A stretch of 64,000 nucleotides of DNA from NCBI GenBank assembly GCA_031002005.1, contig JARYHS010008074.1, positions 11,850,924-11,914,923 on the forward strand. Reading direction: 5' to 3'. Positions 1-12,532 of the stretch are shown piece after piece (positions within the stretch are counted from its first letter, which is position 1; each line of letters begins with the position of its first letter). The notes beneath the pieces were generated by a model that was not told where the DNA came from, ran no database searches, and worked only from the letters and a program-made list of their open reading frames with translations. Origin of the DNA: Vandiemenella viatica (taxonomy: Eukaryota; Arthropoda; Insecta; Orthoptera; Morabidae). The position numbers and the translations under genes are program-made.

Positions 1-322
1 GAATGTTATCTGATTTTCTCTTGTTAATCATATTTTTTCTAATTCTTTTGTCAATTTTGTTCTTTCTCTTAAATATTTCAATGAGTTATTGCACAAATAA
101 TACGATGTGCACTTATCTTCATTTATTGAAAAACAAGTACCAAATCAAAATTGAAAATTCTTCACAAATTTCCTTCTGCTGTCAATATTCAAGTCACATA
201 AACATCTTTCATACGACTCAATGATTCAGGTGGAGGCTGGTGCCCCAGTACTATGCCACCCTATACTATGTCTTTACTATTCGACAACCTCCCGCGGACT
301 GCTATGAATGTACTGTAGCTAT
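1..322. other. AT-rich unassigned stretch
   Basis: AT-rich sequence with no reading frame, splice signal or repeat end that I can recognise. It ends at the TAT target duplication of the MITE that follows. Confidence 0.5.
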
Positions 323-698
323 GGGAGCGTGTATAAACCACGTAGCTCCATTTTGGCCTCCTGTGAACCCTCCCTCCCCCTCACGTAGCCCTACGTGGCT
401 TTTTGCCTCTACCCCCCCCCCCCCCCCCCACGTAGACTTTTTTCCCCTTTTGATTCCAGAAGACATTTTTTACTGTTTCCTCTTGTCAGACTATTTTAAA
501 TTACATACGGAGATAATTAACTGAGGGACAATAAATATTCACATGCTGTTGAGAGTTCAGTTCCTCATTTTAACTGTGAAAAATGTTATGAAAAGAAAGC
601 TGCGTGGTCTGGCTCGGAACCCCCCCCCCCTCCCCCCACGTAGCCTTGCAGCCAAACCCCTCCCCCTGGACCAAGCCACGTAGTTTGTGCACGGTCCC
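323..698. mobile_element. Harbinger-like MITE, copy 1
   Basis: Non-coding element with inverted ends: GGGAGCGTGTATAAACCACG on the left, and a right end that reads GGGACCGTGCACAAACTACG on the other strand. It is flanked by TAT at 320-322 and 699-701. The interior carries several CACGTAG/CTACGTGG boxes and long C tracts. Three more copies lie at 13129, 13740 and 61180. A 3-bp duplication and ends starting GGG fit PIF/Harbinger MITEs; the superfamily is inferred, the repeat structure is seen directly. Confidence 0.8.
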
Positions 699-701
699 TA
701 T

Positions 702-1081
702 GTGACGAGTGTACTGTACTTGCGTCGCAACAACAATGGATTCTCTAACTCCAGAACGTGGCTTCATTATCACTATTTGAATTACTGATCTAAAAAACAG
801 AAATTTAGTTATTTAAATTAAAATAAACTTTAGTAATTACAAAATATTATTGATCGGGTGGGCTGGTTGCATGTCACAAGTAGTTCAACGGTAAATATTA
901 TTCGTCTCTTTGGAATCTGACACCTCACGTTTCCGTACTGATGTTAAGGAATTATTCTTCTGCTTCTATTCTTATTGATAACATTAGTACAGGGTTTTCC
1001 TTATCAAATAGTACGTAGAGTTGTTTCATTTTTCAGCAAGGCAGACTTTCTCACTGGCCCATATCCAAAATGTGAGGCATG
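702..1081. other. unassigned stretch between elements
   Basis: No gene or repeat recognised between the MITE and the hAT-type element. Confidence 0.4.
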
Positions 1082-1089
1082 CTCATATG

Positions 1090-2770
1090 TAGAGATGTAT
1101 AAAAATGGTTTTAAAAAGCATTTGAATACAAAATGCAAATACTTTGTTTTTTTATTTCAAATACAAAATATAAAATGGTAGAATTTAAATACAATATGCA
1201 AAATAGGTATTTTAATAATACTTTTATTATAATAAAATACTTTCCGTTCATTTATTACGTATGTAATTTATTCCACTTAATTCATAGATTTAAACACCAC
1301 TACTTATTCAGACAAGACAACCTCCATGTTCATCCTATAAGGCCTCAATATGATCCAATTTTCTACTGGAGCAGTACTTGCCAAACATGTACTATTTTTT
1401 ATGAACACCTTTTTTACTGTTGGATTTTTATTTCACAATTTTCGATAATTTGACATCTAAGTCATAATGTATATCAACAATCAGTTCACTACTTTCTTAA
1501 ATGTACCAGATCCTTTTTAAATCTCCAGCAAGAAAGTGTAGGAACCTTGTCTTTCAAATGTTAGAATAAATCAATTAAACGGACACACCCATATAGCATC
1601 CCTTGGCATGGGCGCCGGGAGCGGGGTGCAAGGGGGTGCACTTGCACCTCCCTGACATCCCGGGTCGCCGTCTGGGCAGTAGTGGAGCTAAAAAAAAAGG
1701 TCGCCCAGCCAGGAAATTTTTGGGCCATTGCCCTGGTGCCACCCCCTAGAAGCAATCCTGCCGGCGCCCATGTCCCTTGGTTAAATACCAAATATCTGCC
1801 GTGGTGCATACAAAATCAGTCACTTTTACGGCTAGTTTCGTATTTTACTTTTGTTCCATAGATTCTTAAGCAATTTTTTTTATAGCCATTGCAACACTGC
1901 TGAATAACACCTGCAATTAGAATCCTAAATGAATCCTTTCCACAGTCCGTGTGTTAAGAGTATCAACTACAAAATTTACAAATAACTTGTCCAAATCAAT
2001 TGAATTCGGCAAGATAGTTGCAAGAGTGGTATGTTTCATTTTTTTCGAAGTGCAAACAACATAATTTCTCTTCTTTGTATGTTGAGACCTGATTTTGTCA
2101 TACTCTTCTGAAATGATAGCATGATGTTTCCATCGAAAATAAATACATAATTTGTACTTTCTTGCCTCACTTGTTTTGCTACCAGCATAACGGAATTAAT
2201 TGTAAACAAACAAAATTTTTAACATGTTTCACTTGGTTCTCAGACCACAATAACTTTTAATACTGGTACTGCAAAACAAGAATAACATATTAATATAACC
2301 TATTGAATTGCTATTATATTATTCAAGAAGTTTGTAGTAGCGCTAACACTTCCCTTAGAGTTTTTCTACATATCTTGCAAAATAGAGATAAGTGAACAAA
2401 ACTGACTTAAAAACGACTAACAGACCATCACAGCATTCAAGTCAGCGGCGTCGTCATTAGATGAGTCAATAGTGTCAAACCCGTTTTTATTTGTGTAAAA
2501 TCAAGTTCACATCTAACTTTTGTTATTGTTTCCAATAGTCTGAATATCAACATTGATGAAATATACTGTCGAAATGAAATAATAAAAGTATGAAAAGCTA
2601 AGAAAAGTATTTTGTAGTTTCTTAATTGAAAATATGTTTGAAAAAGTACTTCAAATAAAATGCAAAATGCTTTTTTAAATCAAAGTATTTTAAATACAAA
2701 ATATAAATAGGTATTTTTCATTTTGTATTTGCGTTTGAAATACATGTATTTCAAATAATTCACATCTCCA
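1090..2770. mobile_element. hAT-type non-autonomous element
   Basis: The 8-bp direct repeat CTCATATG occurs at 1082-1089 and 2771-2778. The ends are TAGAGATGT and ACATCTCCA (TGGAGATGT on the other strand), and the sub-terminal regions are mirrored runs rich in TATTT/AAATACAAA. An 8-bp duplication with short inverted ends is the hAT signature. No transposase frame of useful length is present, so this is a non-autonomous or decayed copy of about 1.7 kb. It hosts a smaller insertion at 1607-1772. Confidence 0.75.
1607..1772. mobile_element. small hAT-like MITE nested in the 1.7-kb element
   Basis: The perfect inverted ends CATGGGCGCCGG and CCGGCGCCCATG are flanked by the 8-bp duplication TCCCTTGG (1599-1606 and 1773-1780). 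The interior is GC-rich, unlike the surrounding AT-rich hAT element. The insertion is therefore younger than its host element. Confidence 0.8.
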
Positions 2771-2778
2771 CTCATATG

Positions 2779-5755
2779 CATCCGAACGAAGTATCGCACG
2801 TCGCTATGTTTCGTCCTAAAACTTGTACAACCAGGTATACACATCCACGAAGACAGTATTATACACTGTAGGTGATGTCAGGCGATTATCGAAAATGGAC
2901 ACACATCAATCTCCCAAAATATGAAATACAGTTCAGCTTTCCCGTGACATTTAAGTGTCCATGTATAGTACAAAAGATACAACTTTCAAACAAAAGGTTA
3001 ATTTGAACAAATAATGGGATTCAACATAATGCAGTTTTTACATCCGTCTTAAACAATATAAAGTAACTAGAAATTTATAATATTCAAAGTTTGCTTTGTA
3101 TTACAATTGTAAGAAACGGTAAAGAGTAATGCGGAGGTACTCAAATAGATGGCGCGTAAAACCATTCTAAATTTTGGCAGTCGTCTCGTGAATCTGCTTG
3201 CCTGTAGGACCCATTGTTTTAAGTCTGTCGCTAAAACAGTGTTTTTCAACTCTCAAAGCGTGGAACAAAGGAATAGAAATAAGAAAATTACTGTTTTTGC
3301 TGACATGAGACAGAGTTAATGCAGTATGCGTTAGTAAAAATTGAAAGACAGCGTTGGAAGATTTATCATTGTGATATATAGTTATGCCTATTTAAAAACA
3401 AAAACAAGGAGATAATTCAAACTAAGGTGGCTGTTGTGCGATGATTTCTAGCTTGTTGCATTGGCAAACAAATGGCAGCTGAAAAACTGAGTGGCTGTTC
3501 TTACATTAAAAGAAAGTCAGTAATGAAAAACTTGCAATCAGAATCTTCCTTCCGTATTTAACAATACGCTGCCTCCCTTTAGTGATCAGGAGTCATTTAG
3601 TTGATGTATACCACCTATTGTGTTTTATTCAAGACATGGTATTATTCTTCCCTATTCTATCGCGATGTCCTCTTACTCCGGGAGACAGTAAAATATTCGG
3701 TTTGCAGTAAGGGTCCGAATTATTAACCGGAGCAAAAAAAATTAAAAATGTGGTAGTAAAGAAGTGCAGAAATTTCACAAGTTAATTCTACGCATATCAT
3801 CACTGATGCACAGTATTTTTCAGAATACGAAAATGATATTTCTGAAATCTAAAATTCGAAGGAATGAACAGGAAAGCTCTGAATTCTATGCTGGTTATGA
3901 GTTCTGCTACCTGAGCTACATTCTCTGGAAAAGTCTGACGCGATGGTGCTGAAGTTGGCCAAAATTCGGGGATGATTCGCGGAAGTTAGCAATTTGTGTT
4001 GCGATTCGACGATTGGTGTTCGGGAGCGGGCTAGAGTGGTTTAATGAAGAGTTATGTTTTTCTTGTGTTATTCGTACACTGCAACACTAAAAGTACTAAG
4101 AAGTTAAAATAACAGGTTTTCTGCCTGCATCAATTAAACGCTCCGAATTCCATTTTGATGCTCTTGTTCAGTAGTCTTATTATTGCAATTACCCGCAAAA
4201 GATTTGTTTGCAAGAAACGAAAAAGAATTCGCTCTTTGAGAAGAGAGAACTCTGTTCACTTGGGTAATTGGGGAACTCTTTGAAAACCGAGATCTGGTGG
4301 CCGGACCGTTAATCTGAGCTGATTGCTGCCTAATGCCTTTGCTGAAGGTTACCAGTCACACTTTGTTCGGGTATTCATTAACATTTGCATAAGTTTTTGT
4401 AATTGAATCTACGAAATTATTCATACACTTTCTTAAAAGTGAAGTCTAAAATTTTTATGATAATAGAACCGTAAACAATGAGTAACTCGACTAAAGAAAT
4501 AATGCAGTTTCTAATCAAAGCTTTCAACTCGGAAACGCAAAGAAATGTTTTGATTTCCAACTCATTTGCTGAGCAGTTTTAGAAAGGTGTGACCTACCGA
4601 TATCTGTAAATATCACTATATTACCTGTGTATACTGAAGTGACATTGAAGCCAAAATTAAAAGCAATCAGTATCTGAAACTTCAATTGTGTAACAATCCA
4701 GTCTTATCGTGGAAATCGGTGAACGGAAGTTTGTAATACCAGTGATCTTAAAAGGTTGCTATGGTTTGTATTTATTGCAACAAATGAAAAATGAACAGCA
4801 AGGTTCGGGGTTTGTAATAAGATGTAAGGACCGCCTTATTTGTTTAGTGTAATAGGTACGTAACAAACGTGACGCCAGTGAAGGAGTTAATTAATATCTC
4901 TGATATGTGCTGCTGCTATCTACCGGCTTAGCTCTGAACTCTCATACGCGCGATATTCAGTTATTTACTTTTGCCCTTCGAGTCAAATTCCCAAAAAATT
5001 CGTTCTTAATTTATAATGTTGCCTTAGTGGAGACCTTGATCTTTTAAATAATACCTCATTTATCGCTTTAGGTTAGGTGTCAATGGACATAAATGGTCCA
5101 TAACAAAAAAATAAGTTATTGAAGGGTTGAATTCTGAAAAATTAATTGCTGGAGATATGGTGTGACCAAACCAGAGACCTTAATCTATAATATGATATCT
5201 CATTTATCTATTTCAATTAGGTATCAAGGAAGATAAACGGCTCAGGATAAAAATTGTTACTGAAATGGTGGCAATTTTGCCCTTTGTGGGTCTAATTCTG
5301 AAACATTTCTTTTTTAAAATATGATTTGATCAAAGCGGAGACCTTAATCTCTAAAATAATACCTCATTTCTCGATTTCTTTTGGATATCAATCGTAAATA
5401 TACGTAAATAAGACGATGTTTAATTTAAAACACAAATGAAAATAAGTACTCTAAATGCTAGAAGTAAAGTCTTCATTGTCATTCTTTTAGCTAGACTCGG
5501 TTTGGTTGCTCATAGTCGTAGAATAATAGTAGTCAGTTTATGGAAGCCATAACACCAAAGATGATTTTAGAAAAGCGGAATGGTTTTGTAAATATCTTAG
5601 TTTCATTCATTTTGAGCAAAATTCTATCATTTTCTTAATTACTGAAACATGTTGCCCCATCATGACTGAGCGAAATTAGCTGAGTAAGAGACGTGTAAAG
5701 CAATTATTGCTTGTCTGCGGGAATACCTGAGGATAAGTAACTGCTTTGTTATGAC
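2779..5755. other. long unassigned AT-rich stretch
   Basis: About 3 kb with no frame above 62 codons that looks coding, and no recognisable repeat ends. Between about 5020 and 5400 three loosely similar blocks recur around GAGACCTTAATCT and CTCATTTATC, suggesting an old degenerate internal duplication. Host intron or intergenic DNA is the default reading. Confidence 0.4.
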
Positions 5756-5756
5756 T

Positions 5757-5830
5757 CTACGCCTCGTCGACGTCGAGGCCATTAGAGGCGGGATGGAACT
5801 GGAGACAAGGAACGGGAAGGAATTCGGCCT
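5757..5830 (-). mobile_element. tRNA-derived SINE, 3' fragment (type 1)
   Basis: Reverse complement of the SINE 3' part seen at 32673-32907: the GCCGAATTCC box, the block around GTCTCCAGTTCCATCCCGCC and the terminal GACGAGGCGTAGAG. The tRNA-like head is missing. This is the only SINE copy in the window on the minus strand. Confidence 0.7.
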
Positions 5831-6470
5831 TGGCAAATAACTATGTTGTTCATTCTATGACCCCTCGATCGCCTCTCTCCCCACTAGAATCTGCCCTTGA
5901 CGCAACAAAAGGATTCAAAAGAGACCGTTTAACTTTATAGATTTAAGATAACGTCGGTATTATAATTCAAATGTTGAACATTAAATTCCTAACATTGTTA
6001 TGTATATTATCAAACATGTTTTACATATTGAGTGTAATGCATAAGAATTATTTTTATTTCAGAAAGTAAGAAACAAAAGAATCGGACGATCGGAATCGTG
6101 CCAACACTGGTTAAAATTGTTCGTACTCCTCCCCTTCATTATCAACAGCATTTAGTATAGCTTCCAAGATGTCACTGTTTTGATTTAGACCCTCAGTAAC
6201 ATCACGAACAAGACTAGTCCTGGAGGAGTCGTTTAACTAAAACTGTTGCATAGAACAGAGCATCGTTAATTATTATTATAGTGTACTTATTTCTTTTTTT
6301 GAAGTGAACATTTCTGTAGGCGCGTTAGGCAATGTTTGGACGGGGAGAAATCTACGAGTTCGCGACTTCCCGTCACCGACATGCTGTGACGTGTTGCGTT
6401 GAACGCTTTTTGGAGGGGTGAAATCTTTAGAGTTCGCGTCACCAACACGCTAATGTTAACAGTATATTTG
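5831..6470. other. unassigned stretch
   Basis: No gene recognised. The 3' part (about 6310-6460) holds two imperfect copies of a block containing GAAATCT, GAGTTCGCG and GTCACC. Confidence 0.35.
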
Positions 6471-6735
6471 CTACGGTCTGGAGGCTCAGTGATTAAGGTG
6501 TCTAACTAGGACACGAAAGGTCCCTGGTTCGAATTCGTCTCCCTTCACCTCTGCCAGAGCTTGCTGCGTAATGTGAAGAACGTCAGAACGTTTCCGTGGT
6601 TTGGATTCCACGTTAAACTGTAGGTGTCCTGTACCTGGTATCACTACCGGGTTAGGTTAAGGCGGCTACGACAGGGGCTGAATGCCCAGCCAATAGAAAC
6701 CGTCATTTCGACCACACGGAATTATGATTATTTAG
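6471..6735 (+). mobile_element. second tRNA-derived SINE family
   Basis: The head contains an A-box-like GGCTCAGTGATTAAGG and, about 45 bases on, a B box GGTTCGAATTC (6535-6545). That is the spacing of an RNA polymerase III type-2 promoter. The body that follows differs from the common SINE of this window. It ends with CAGGGGCTGAATGCCCAGCC and a CCGTCATTTCGACCACACGG segment. Only one clear copy is present here, so family status is inferred. Confidence 0.6.
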
Positions 6736-9690
6736 TATATGTGTAGCTATAAGTATGGCGTGTTGCTTGTGTATTAATAGTTTTAAAGGTTTCTCTCCTG
6801 TCACCAATGACTGCCAATCTTGGTTTTTGCTAGTGGGAACTGAAACGTAACCGTTCCTCAACATTTTCGCCAAACGCCTTTTGTTCTGCGTTGGCCCTCT
6901 CGCGTTGTTAAAGTAATTTGAATGACTGATCTAACCGATTGGAAATTTTCTCAACTACGTGATCTGCTCTACACTTTCTTCGAAATTAGAAAGTACGTTG
7001 CTGTGCAGAGACACTCTCAGTATTACAAGAGCTGTCACTTTCGTTAAACGCTGCTTCGCCATCCTGAAAAATATAATTTTCTCAGTTTCAGATACCTACC
7101 AGTACAGAGAAGTCATAAGAAATTGCTCGTGGCAAATTTCATTACTGCTTTGAAGCAATTAATGGAAAATATGAAAAAAAATTCTCCACCCTCAGGAAGG
7201 TAGTCATATTTTTTGAATTATAAAAACTTCCACGAGTTGTGCCAACACTAACTTATTTTCTATGACATTGGCACAAACAGCCGGATATCAGATGGAAGTG
7301 TAATTAAGCAAACATTATAAAAGAAGCTGAACAGAAATCTTGTTAATATATCATGTTACCGCAGTGAGAACCTGTGAATGGAAGCTTAACCAACGTGGCC
7401 ATACGTCCCGCTTTCAGGATTTCTCTCCCGCTCTCTCCAGAGAGTAAAAATGTCCCGCTTTCGCAAACAAAACGACAATTTAATATATGTACGGTCTATA
7501 ACCAAGAGGCGGTGACGGTTGAGTAGACGCATGGACCATTGCTGATCACGCAAGGATTTATTAGCAGAAGCCAAGATATTTAAATGTTCCAAGAGTTTCC
7601 GCTTGTTTCCAACAACGTCACACGTCAAAGAAAATCGTTCTCTGGAACGCTGAGAATATCGCTACTAAAAAGACCTTCGAGCGGAATTATTTCAACTCTT
7701 CCGTGCTGGTCCCAACTATACGAACTTTCGTATAAGTATTGAGTATGTTGTGTGTCTGCCTGGAAGTAAGGCACCTGCCGAAAGAAAATTTTATTTATTA
7801 GAGAAAAAACGGACAAGTGACAAAACACAAGTGTCTCAGTATTGAAAGCTGTTTTGACTACCAAGACCAATATCAACAAATCGCGTAATAAGCTCCACTC
7901 CTACTTGCTAACAAGACCCGATATTTTTAAAACGGTTTTGTTCCGCCAATAAATAAATAAAACTGCTTATTTAGACGTTAGATGTCAGACAGGCTAAGTA
8001 ACATTCTAATTATTTTAATAGATCTTAGTTTTTAATAAAACTAGCAAAGAACAATTTTTTTTACAAAATTCCCCAGGCGTCCTGCACTGACGAAAATATA
8101 AATGATCACGTTAAGCATTACTAAACTGCAATATATCTTGGTCGGTGATGAAGCAGATGCACTAAGGTCTGATCTCTTAAAACCATATAACAAAATATCA
8201 TTGACACTGGAAAGAAGAACTTTAAATTCACGGTTATGAAGAGCAAGAATTATTGAAACAAGTTCAGAATTTATGTAGGAATCAATTTGAACCCGCACTG
8301 AATTTATTTGATGTTCTTCTGGAGGAATGTATACAAAACATTTTTTTTTCTAAGGTAATTGTTCAAAATGCAGCAGGTGAGAATCATCAGATCAATTTGA
8401 TGCGGTTTTTTCAGCTTTGTGAAAAAAAGAAACATGAAAAAAAATCGTAGCACATTTTTTTTTCTAAATTTTTTTTTCAAGAAAATAGTGTATTTGAAAA
8501 ATTATAGTTTTATTTGCGGAACTTACATTTTACATGTGTGTTTTAAATCTTACTGAATCATATAATGTCTTACATAATGATGTATCTATATAGGTAACAT
8601 AATTTTATTCATCTTCTGTCAGTAGGCCTACCACATTCACTAGTATCAGCACTACCAACACCAGTTCGGTCGGTGTCGGAATTTTGTTTCTTCTGTCTCC
8701 TCTAGAGCCATAACTTCAGAAATAATTACATTTTCTTTTACTGGTTGTCCTTGTATTATACGCAAAAGATTTTGAGATTGAAATTTTAAATTCTGAGCAA
8801 AGTACACACTGTGCATAAAGACTGCGCAGATAATTCTGTATTAAGGTCTTTTATGTTTGAATTTAAATATATTATCATACGAAATAGGCATGGAGGAATC
8901 CTTCCTCCATGGAAATAGGAGCTTTGTTTCTTTTTCAATCGTTGGCTACGCCAACGGTTGCAAGGTAACGATTCATAATTATTGACAATTTAATGACTCG
9001 GTATTACTATACGCTGAGAGTTTAACAAGTATACGAATATAAGGAAAGCACAACAAGTAATAAAACGAGGCAAAAAAGCCATAGATAAATTTAAAATTCC
9101 TAATTTTTTAAAAAAGATCCGTAGGTCCACAGATAAATTCGCAGGGTTGGCAGCACTAGTTCAAATAGCAAGTATCAATCCAAACAACGGGGATTCCTTC
9201 TCGCGCAACCTAGCCTCTTCGGGAAGTCCCCGTTCGTAAAAGAAAACTTTAGTCAATGTTGCCAATATTTTCGTAATTTTCTTTTCTACTGAACCAGAAA
9301 AATATAGTAGATTTAAAAATTAAGATAAGTACTTAGTATAAACTCTAAAACGGTCAAATTAAACGATAATTGCCTTACAAATTTGAGATTTAGTAGGTAT
9401 GAAAAAACAGTGTCCCAGAAAAAAACGTGTTTTTTTTTCATGTGATTTTTTTTCCAAGTAAAAAAAAAAAACGCGTGCCTCTGTCATCCATTGCGAATTT
9501 GTGGCAGTTCAATACTGGTAAAAAATGTATAAACGTGTTTAAAACATTCACATACAACTTAAATTCAGAAGGAGAGGAGATCCAAGAAAAGGAAATAAAC
9601 GGAGCCCCCCCCCCCCCTGCTTTTTCCTACCCAGCGAACACGCATCTTAAATTCCGCTTGGACGAAGTCGCGCTTACTGCTAGTTGTGAT
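6736..9690. other. unassigned stretch with two short hairpins
   Basis: No exon or repeat end could be supported in this 2.9-kb stretch. It holds two tight hairpins 27 bp apart: CATGGAGGAA/TTCCTCCATG around 8889-8911 and CGTTGGC/GCCAACG around 8939-8955. Near 7400-7460 CGTCCCGCTTTC recurs, possibly an eroded transposon end. Confidence 0.4.
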
Positions 9691-11157
9691 TAGGGTTGCC
9701 AGATGCAGGCTTATAATTTCCGGGGCATTTCTGGGACTAAAGGGTATGTTTAAAGGGTGAACAAAAATGCAAATTAATAAATTCTATTTTAGGTAAAAAT
9801 ACACATAGCACCTCTTTTACGTTTATTATTTAAACTGATTGAAAATCAACATCAGGTACTATGAATCGAAAGGAAAAATACTAAAATTAAAACAAAAATA
9901 GACCACCTCTCAGGCGTTTTCTTTTTACCTAGGTAGAAAACCAACATCGGGTATTATCAATAAACAAGTAAACACTTCTGTTAGGCTTATTAACTAAACT
10001 TGGGTAGAAAATCAACTTCAGGTATTATTAACAAATAAAAAAAAAATGAACATCTTTGGCAAAAAAATAAACATCAATCAAAATGAATCTTAGTCAACTA
10101 CTTTTTAAATATAACTAGATTTTGCCATTTTAACAGGTTTTTCTCCGTCACTGCTTTGTAAAACTGATAAAATTTCTGAGCAAGTGTGTTCAAAATTCTG
10201 TAGTTCAGCCTTGATTAAATCAATGGACATTCTGTTTGGATCTTTAGTTGATAAATTATTCAATGGGCTAAAACTTGTCTCGCAAAAGGCGTTGCTTGCT
10301 GGAATTGATAAAACAAAACCAACTATTTTCTTTAAATTTACAAAATCATTGGAAACGTTTCTTAAGACTTCCGCGGCTGTCTTTGTTCATGAATTATAGC
10401 TTTACGGACTATGCCGCGTCGTTTATTGGATAATTTATCTAAGCTTTCGGCTGTTATACTCCAGCCTCTTCAGAGATACTGTTTATATTTATGTTCACAT
10501 AGCAACAGCCAAGCATCGCAGAGGGGAAAGGCCGCTATCTTCGTTGATGCTGTTGGAATTCTTAAGATTTCTGCTGCCTCTTTACCCGTCGGGGCCACCA
10601 CTGGTCTTCTCTCCACAGCAGCTTCGTATCTTGAAATTTTATTTCATCCCCGGGTGTTAATAGCATGGCGAACGACGGCAGATTTGTCGCTGGAGTATAA
10701 CAGCTGAAAGCTTAGATAAATTATCCAATAAACGACGCGGCATAGCCCGTAAAGCTATAATTCATGAATCAGAAACGTTTGTTCTAAAGAAATTGGCTCA
10801 GATTTGATCGTTTCGCAAGTCTTTTGGAAGTATCTCAAAAACACCTTTCAGACATGTGAACTCTGTATAAAGAGAATCAGTGTTAACTGCATCTAGAATT
10901 TTCAAAATCCCGGGAAATTGAAAGAGTATTATTCTGTCAATTTCATTTTCTCTCATTTAGGGACAAAAGCTCAAACCTTCTCTACATTCCATCCTCCCGC
11001 TGCGAGCGCGGAATACTCGGCCACCGTGATCATTTGAATTTAAGAAAAAAAAACTAGTAAACGGGAATTCCGGGACAGTAAAGCATAATTCCTGGACAGG
11101 GTACCAGACACAAAATTCCGGGACATTCCAGGATTTCCCGGCAATCTGGCAACCCTA
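9691..11157. mobile_element. hAT-type element with internal inverted repeat
   Basis: The ends TAGGGTTGCCAGAT and ATCTGGCAACCCTA are perfect inverted repeats. They are flanked by the 8-bp duplication GTTGTGAT at 9683-9690 and 11158-11165, which is diagnostic of the hAT superfamily. About 1.47 kb long. Sub-terminal TTCCGGGACATTCC-like blocks repeat near both ends. No transposase domain is recognisable; the longest frames (71 and 98 codons near 10184-10707) have no motif. Two 80-bp arms inside are inverted copies of each other (next entry). Confidence 0.8.
10386..10768. repeat. 80-bp inverted repeat around a 223-bp loop
   Basis: Bases 10386-10465 reappear as their reverse complement at 10689-10768 with about two mismatches. 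Both arms contain GACGCGGCATAG or its complement and the palindrome TTCATGAA at their outer ends. The structure lies wholly inside the hAT-type element. It could be a nested foldback element or an inverted duplication made during transposition. No 8-bp or shorter target duplication was evident beside the arms. Confidence 0.75.
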
Positions 11158-11165
11158 GTTGTGAT

Positions 11166-11583
11166 ATAAATAATTTCAGTTGTTGTTTTGACAAAGGCAA
11201 CGTTCTACGTCGAGAAAATTAATTCCTGTTACTAGTCTTGGAAGGTAAATGAATAAACTAAAAATCAAACTAATTCTCGGGGAATTGTTTCAAACCATTG
11301 AAGCAACAAAGCGAATTAATTATTGTTTTGAAGTTATAAGTAACACATGTATTTGAACTCGCTGAAGGATCATTGCAGACAATGTTTACTGTGGACGGCA
11401 GCGGGGAGACAGTCGTCGTGGCAGCGTAAAATGCTCTATTCTACGACGATCTAATTTCTTCGTTTTTCTTTGTCACAAATCTGCTTTCTTTAAAATACAA
11501 AGTACAGGTTGCTTGATGCCTCGTATTGAAGCAATGAATACCACTGTAACACAGGGGCTTTGAGTCATTCAACCAGTTGTTAA
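11166..11583. other. unassigned stretch
   Basis: Sequence between the hAT-type element and the small MITE upstream of exon A. No feature recognised. Confidence 0.4.
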
Positions 11584-11787
11584 CAGGGCCGGCGCTAGGA
11601 ATTTCTGGCCTGGGGTAAAATGTGACTTTTCTTTTTTAGCTCTACAATCAGGCAGGGTGACAATGGGCGCCTTCTTGGCTTCATGGCCTGAGGGCCCCTA
11701 CAGTCGGTAATCGGGGCCCCTCATCAGCCGGTGGGCCCGGGTACTTTTGACCCGCTTACCCCCCCCCCCCCCTTAGCGCTGGCCCTG
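11584..11787. mobile_element. hAT-like MITE just upstream of exon A
   Basis: The ends CAGGGCCGGCGCTA and TAGCGCTGGCCCTG are near-perfect inverted repeats flanked by the 8-bp duplication GTTGTTAA (11576-11583 and 11788-11795). The interior has GGGCCC-rich blocks and a C tract at 11759-11772. It ends 80 bp before the predicted 3' splice site at 11868, so it lies in the region where branch point and pyrimidine tract signals act. Confidence 0.8.
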
Positions 11788-11867
11788 GTTGTTAACATGT
11801 GTTTATTTTTCCTCCTGTAGGACTTCATCAGAATGTAGTGTTTGATGGAATACTTTGCATGTTGCAG

Positions 11868-11945
11868 GGAAGTGCAAGTACCACGAGATGTGGCCGAATG
11901 ACACTTTGGTCAAGAAGGACCCGTCCATCGACAAGGGCATCCTAA
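11868..11945 (+). CDS. internal exon A of a claudin/PMP22-like membrane protein gene
   Basis: A 78-nt exon bounded by TTGCAG on the left and GTAAGT on the right. It starts with the last two bases of a codon, has 25 open codons and ends with one base, so both introns are phase 1. The peptide begins KCKYHEMWPNDTLVKKDPSI and is polar with one Trp and one Cys, as expected for the first extracellular loop of a four-transmembrane protein. The next exon recognised on this strand, 59183-59320, starts with exactly the two bases needed, giving an Asn codon at the junction, and continues into a transmembrane segment. Codon third positions are GC-rich, unlike the AT-rich surroundings. The exon call is strong. 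The family (claudin, PMP22 or calcium-channel gamma type) is inferred from layout and not from a database hit. No upstream exon was found in the window. Confidence 0.75.
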   Translation, partial: GSASTTRCGRMTLWSRRTRPSTRAS

Positions 11946-11951
11946 GTAAGT

Positions 11952-12530
11952 ACTGACAGCATATAGCATTGTGTGTGAGTGAAGTAGCAGCAAGCTCATA
12001 GTATTACAGTCCTCCCAGAGCTGCCAGACGTGATGGAAGGAGAGATACACTCTCAACTCTTCACATTCGCAGAATCAAACATTTTCTGCTTAGTTTCCTT
12101 AAACTCTAATCTGAGTCTGTATTCTCCGCCCCAGTATAGTCTGTGGTGAGTGTAGAAGACCTATAGTCTACGACCAATTCAGTATTTTTACAACACGGTT
12201 ACCGCAATTTGGAAATGAAGCTTGTGCCAACCAGCTTTCAGAGAGGGGGGAAAAAATGAATCGTATGGGCAAGTAATGTGAAATTTATTGATTATGGATT
12301 CAATTAGAGAACTTTTATGGCTTTGTAATAAGAAATTATGCAATATTTGATGTCTTCATTTTATCTCTCAGGGCCGTCGTTTTATAAGGATGGTTGAATC
12401 TTTTGAACCAGTAATACCCAGCGTACTGCTGCGATCGTTTGTAGAATTACCCATTCAGATACAGTGAATGTCCCAGCCGGGTTCTCTCTGATTTCCTTGC
12501 AAGATCAGCTTGGCTACTGCAAAGATATTT
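11952..12530. other. intron sequence without recognised features
   Basis: No gene or repeat end recognised between exon A and the first LINE fragment. Confidence 0.4.
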
Positions 12531-12532
12531 TA

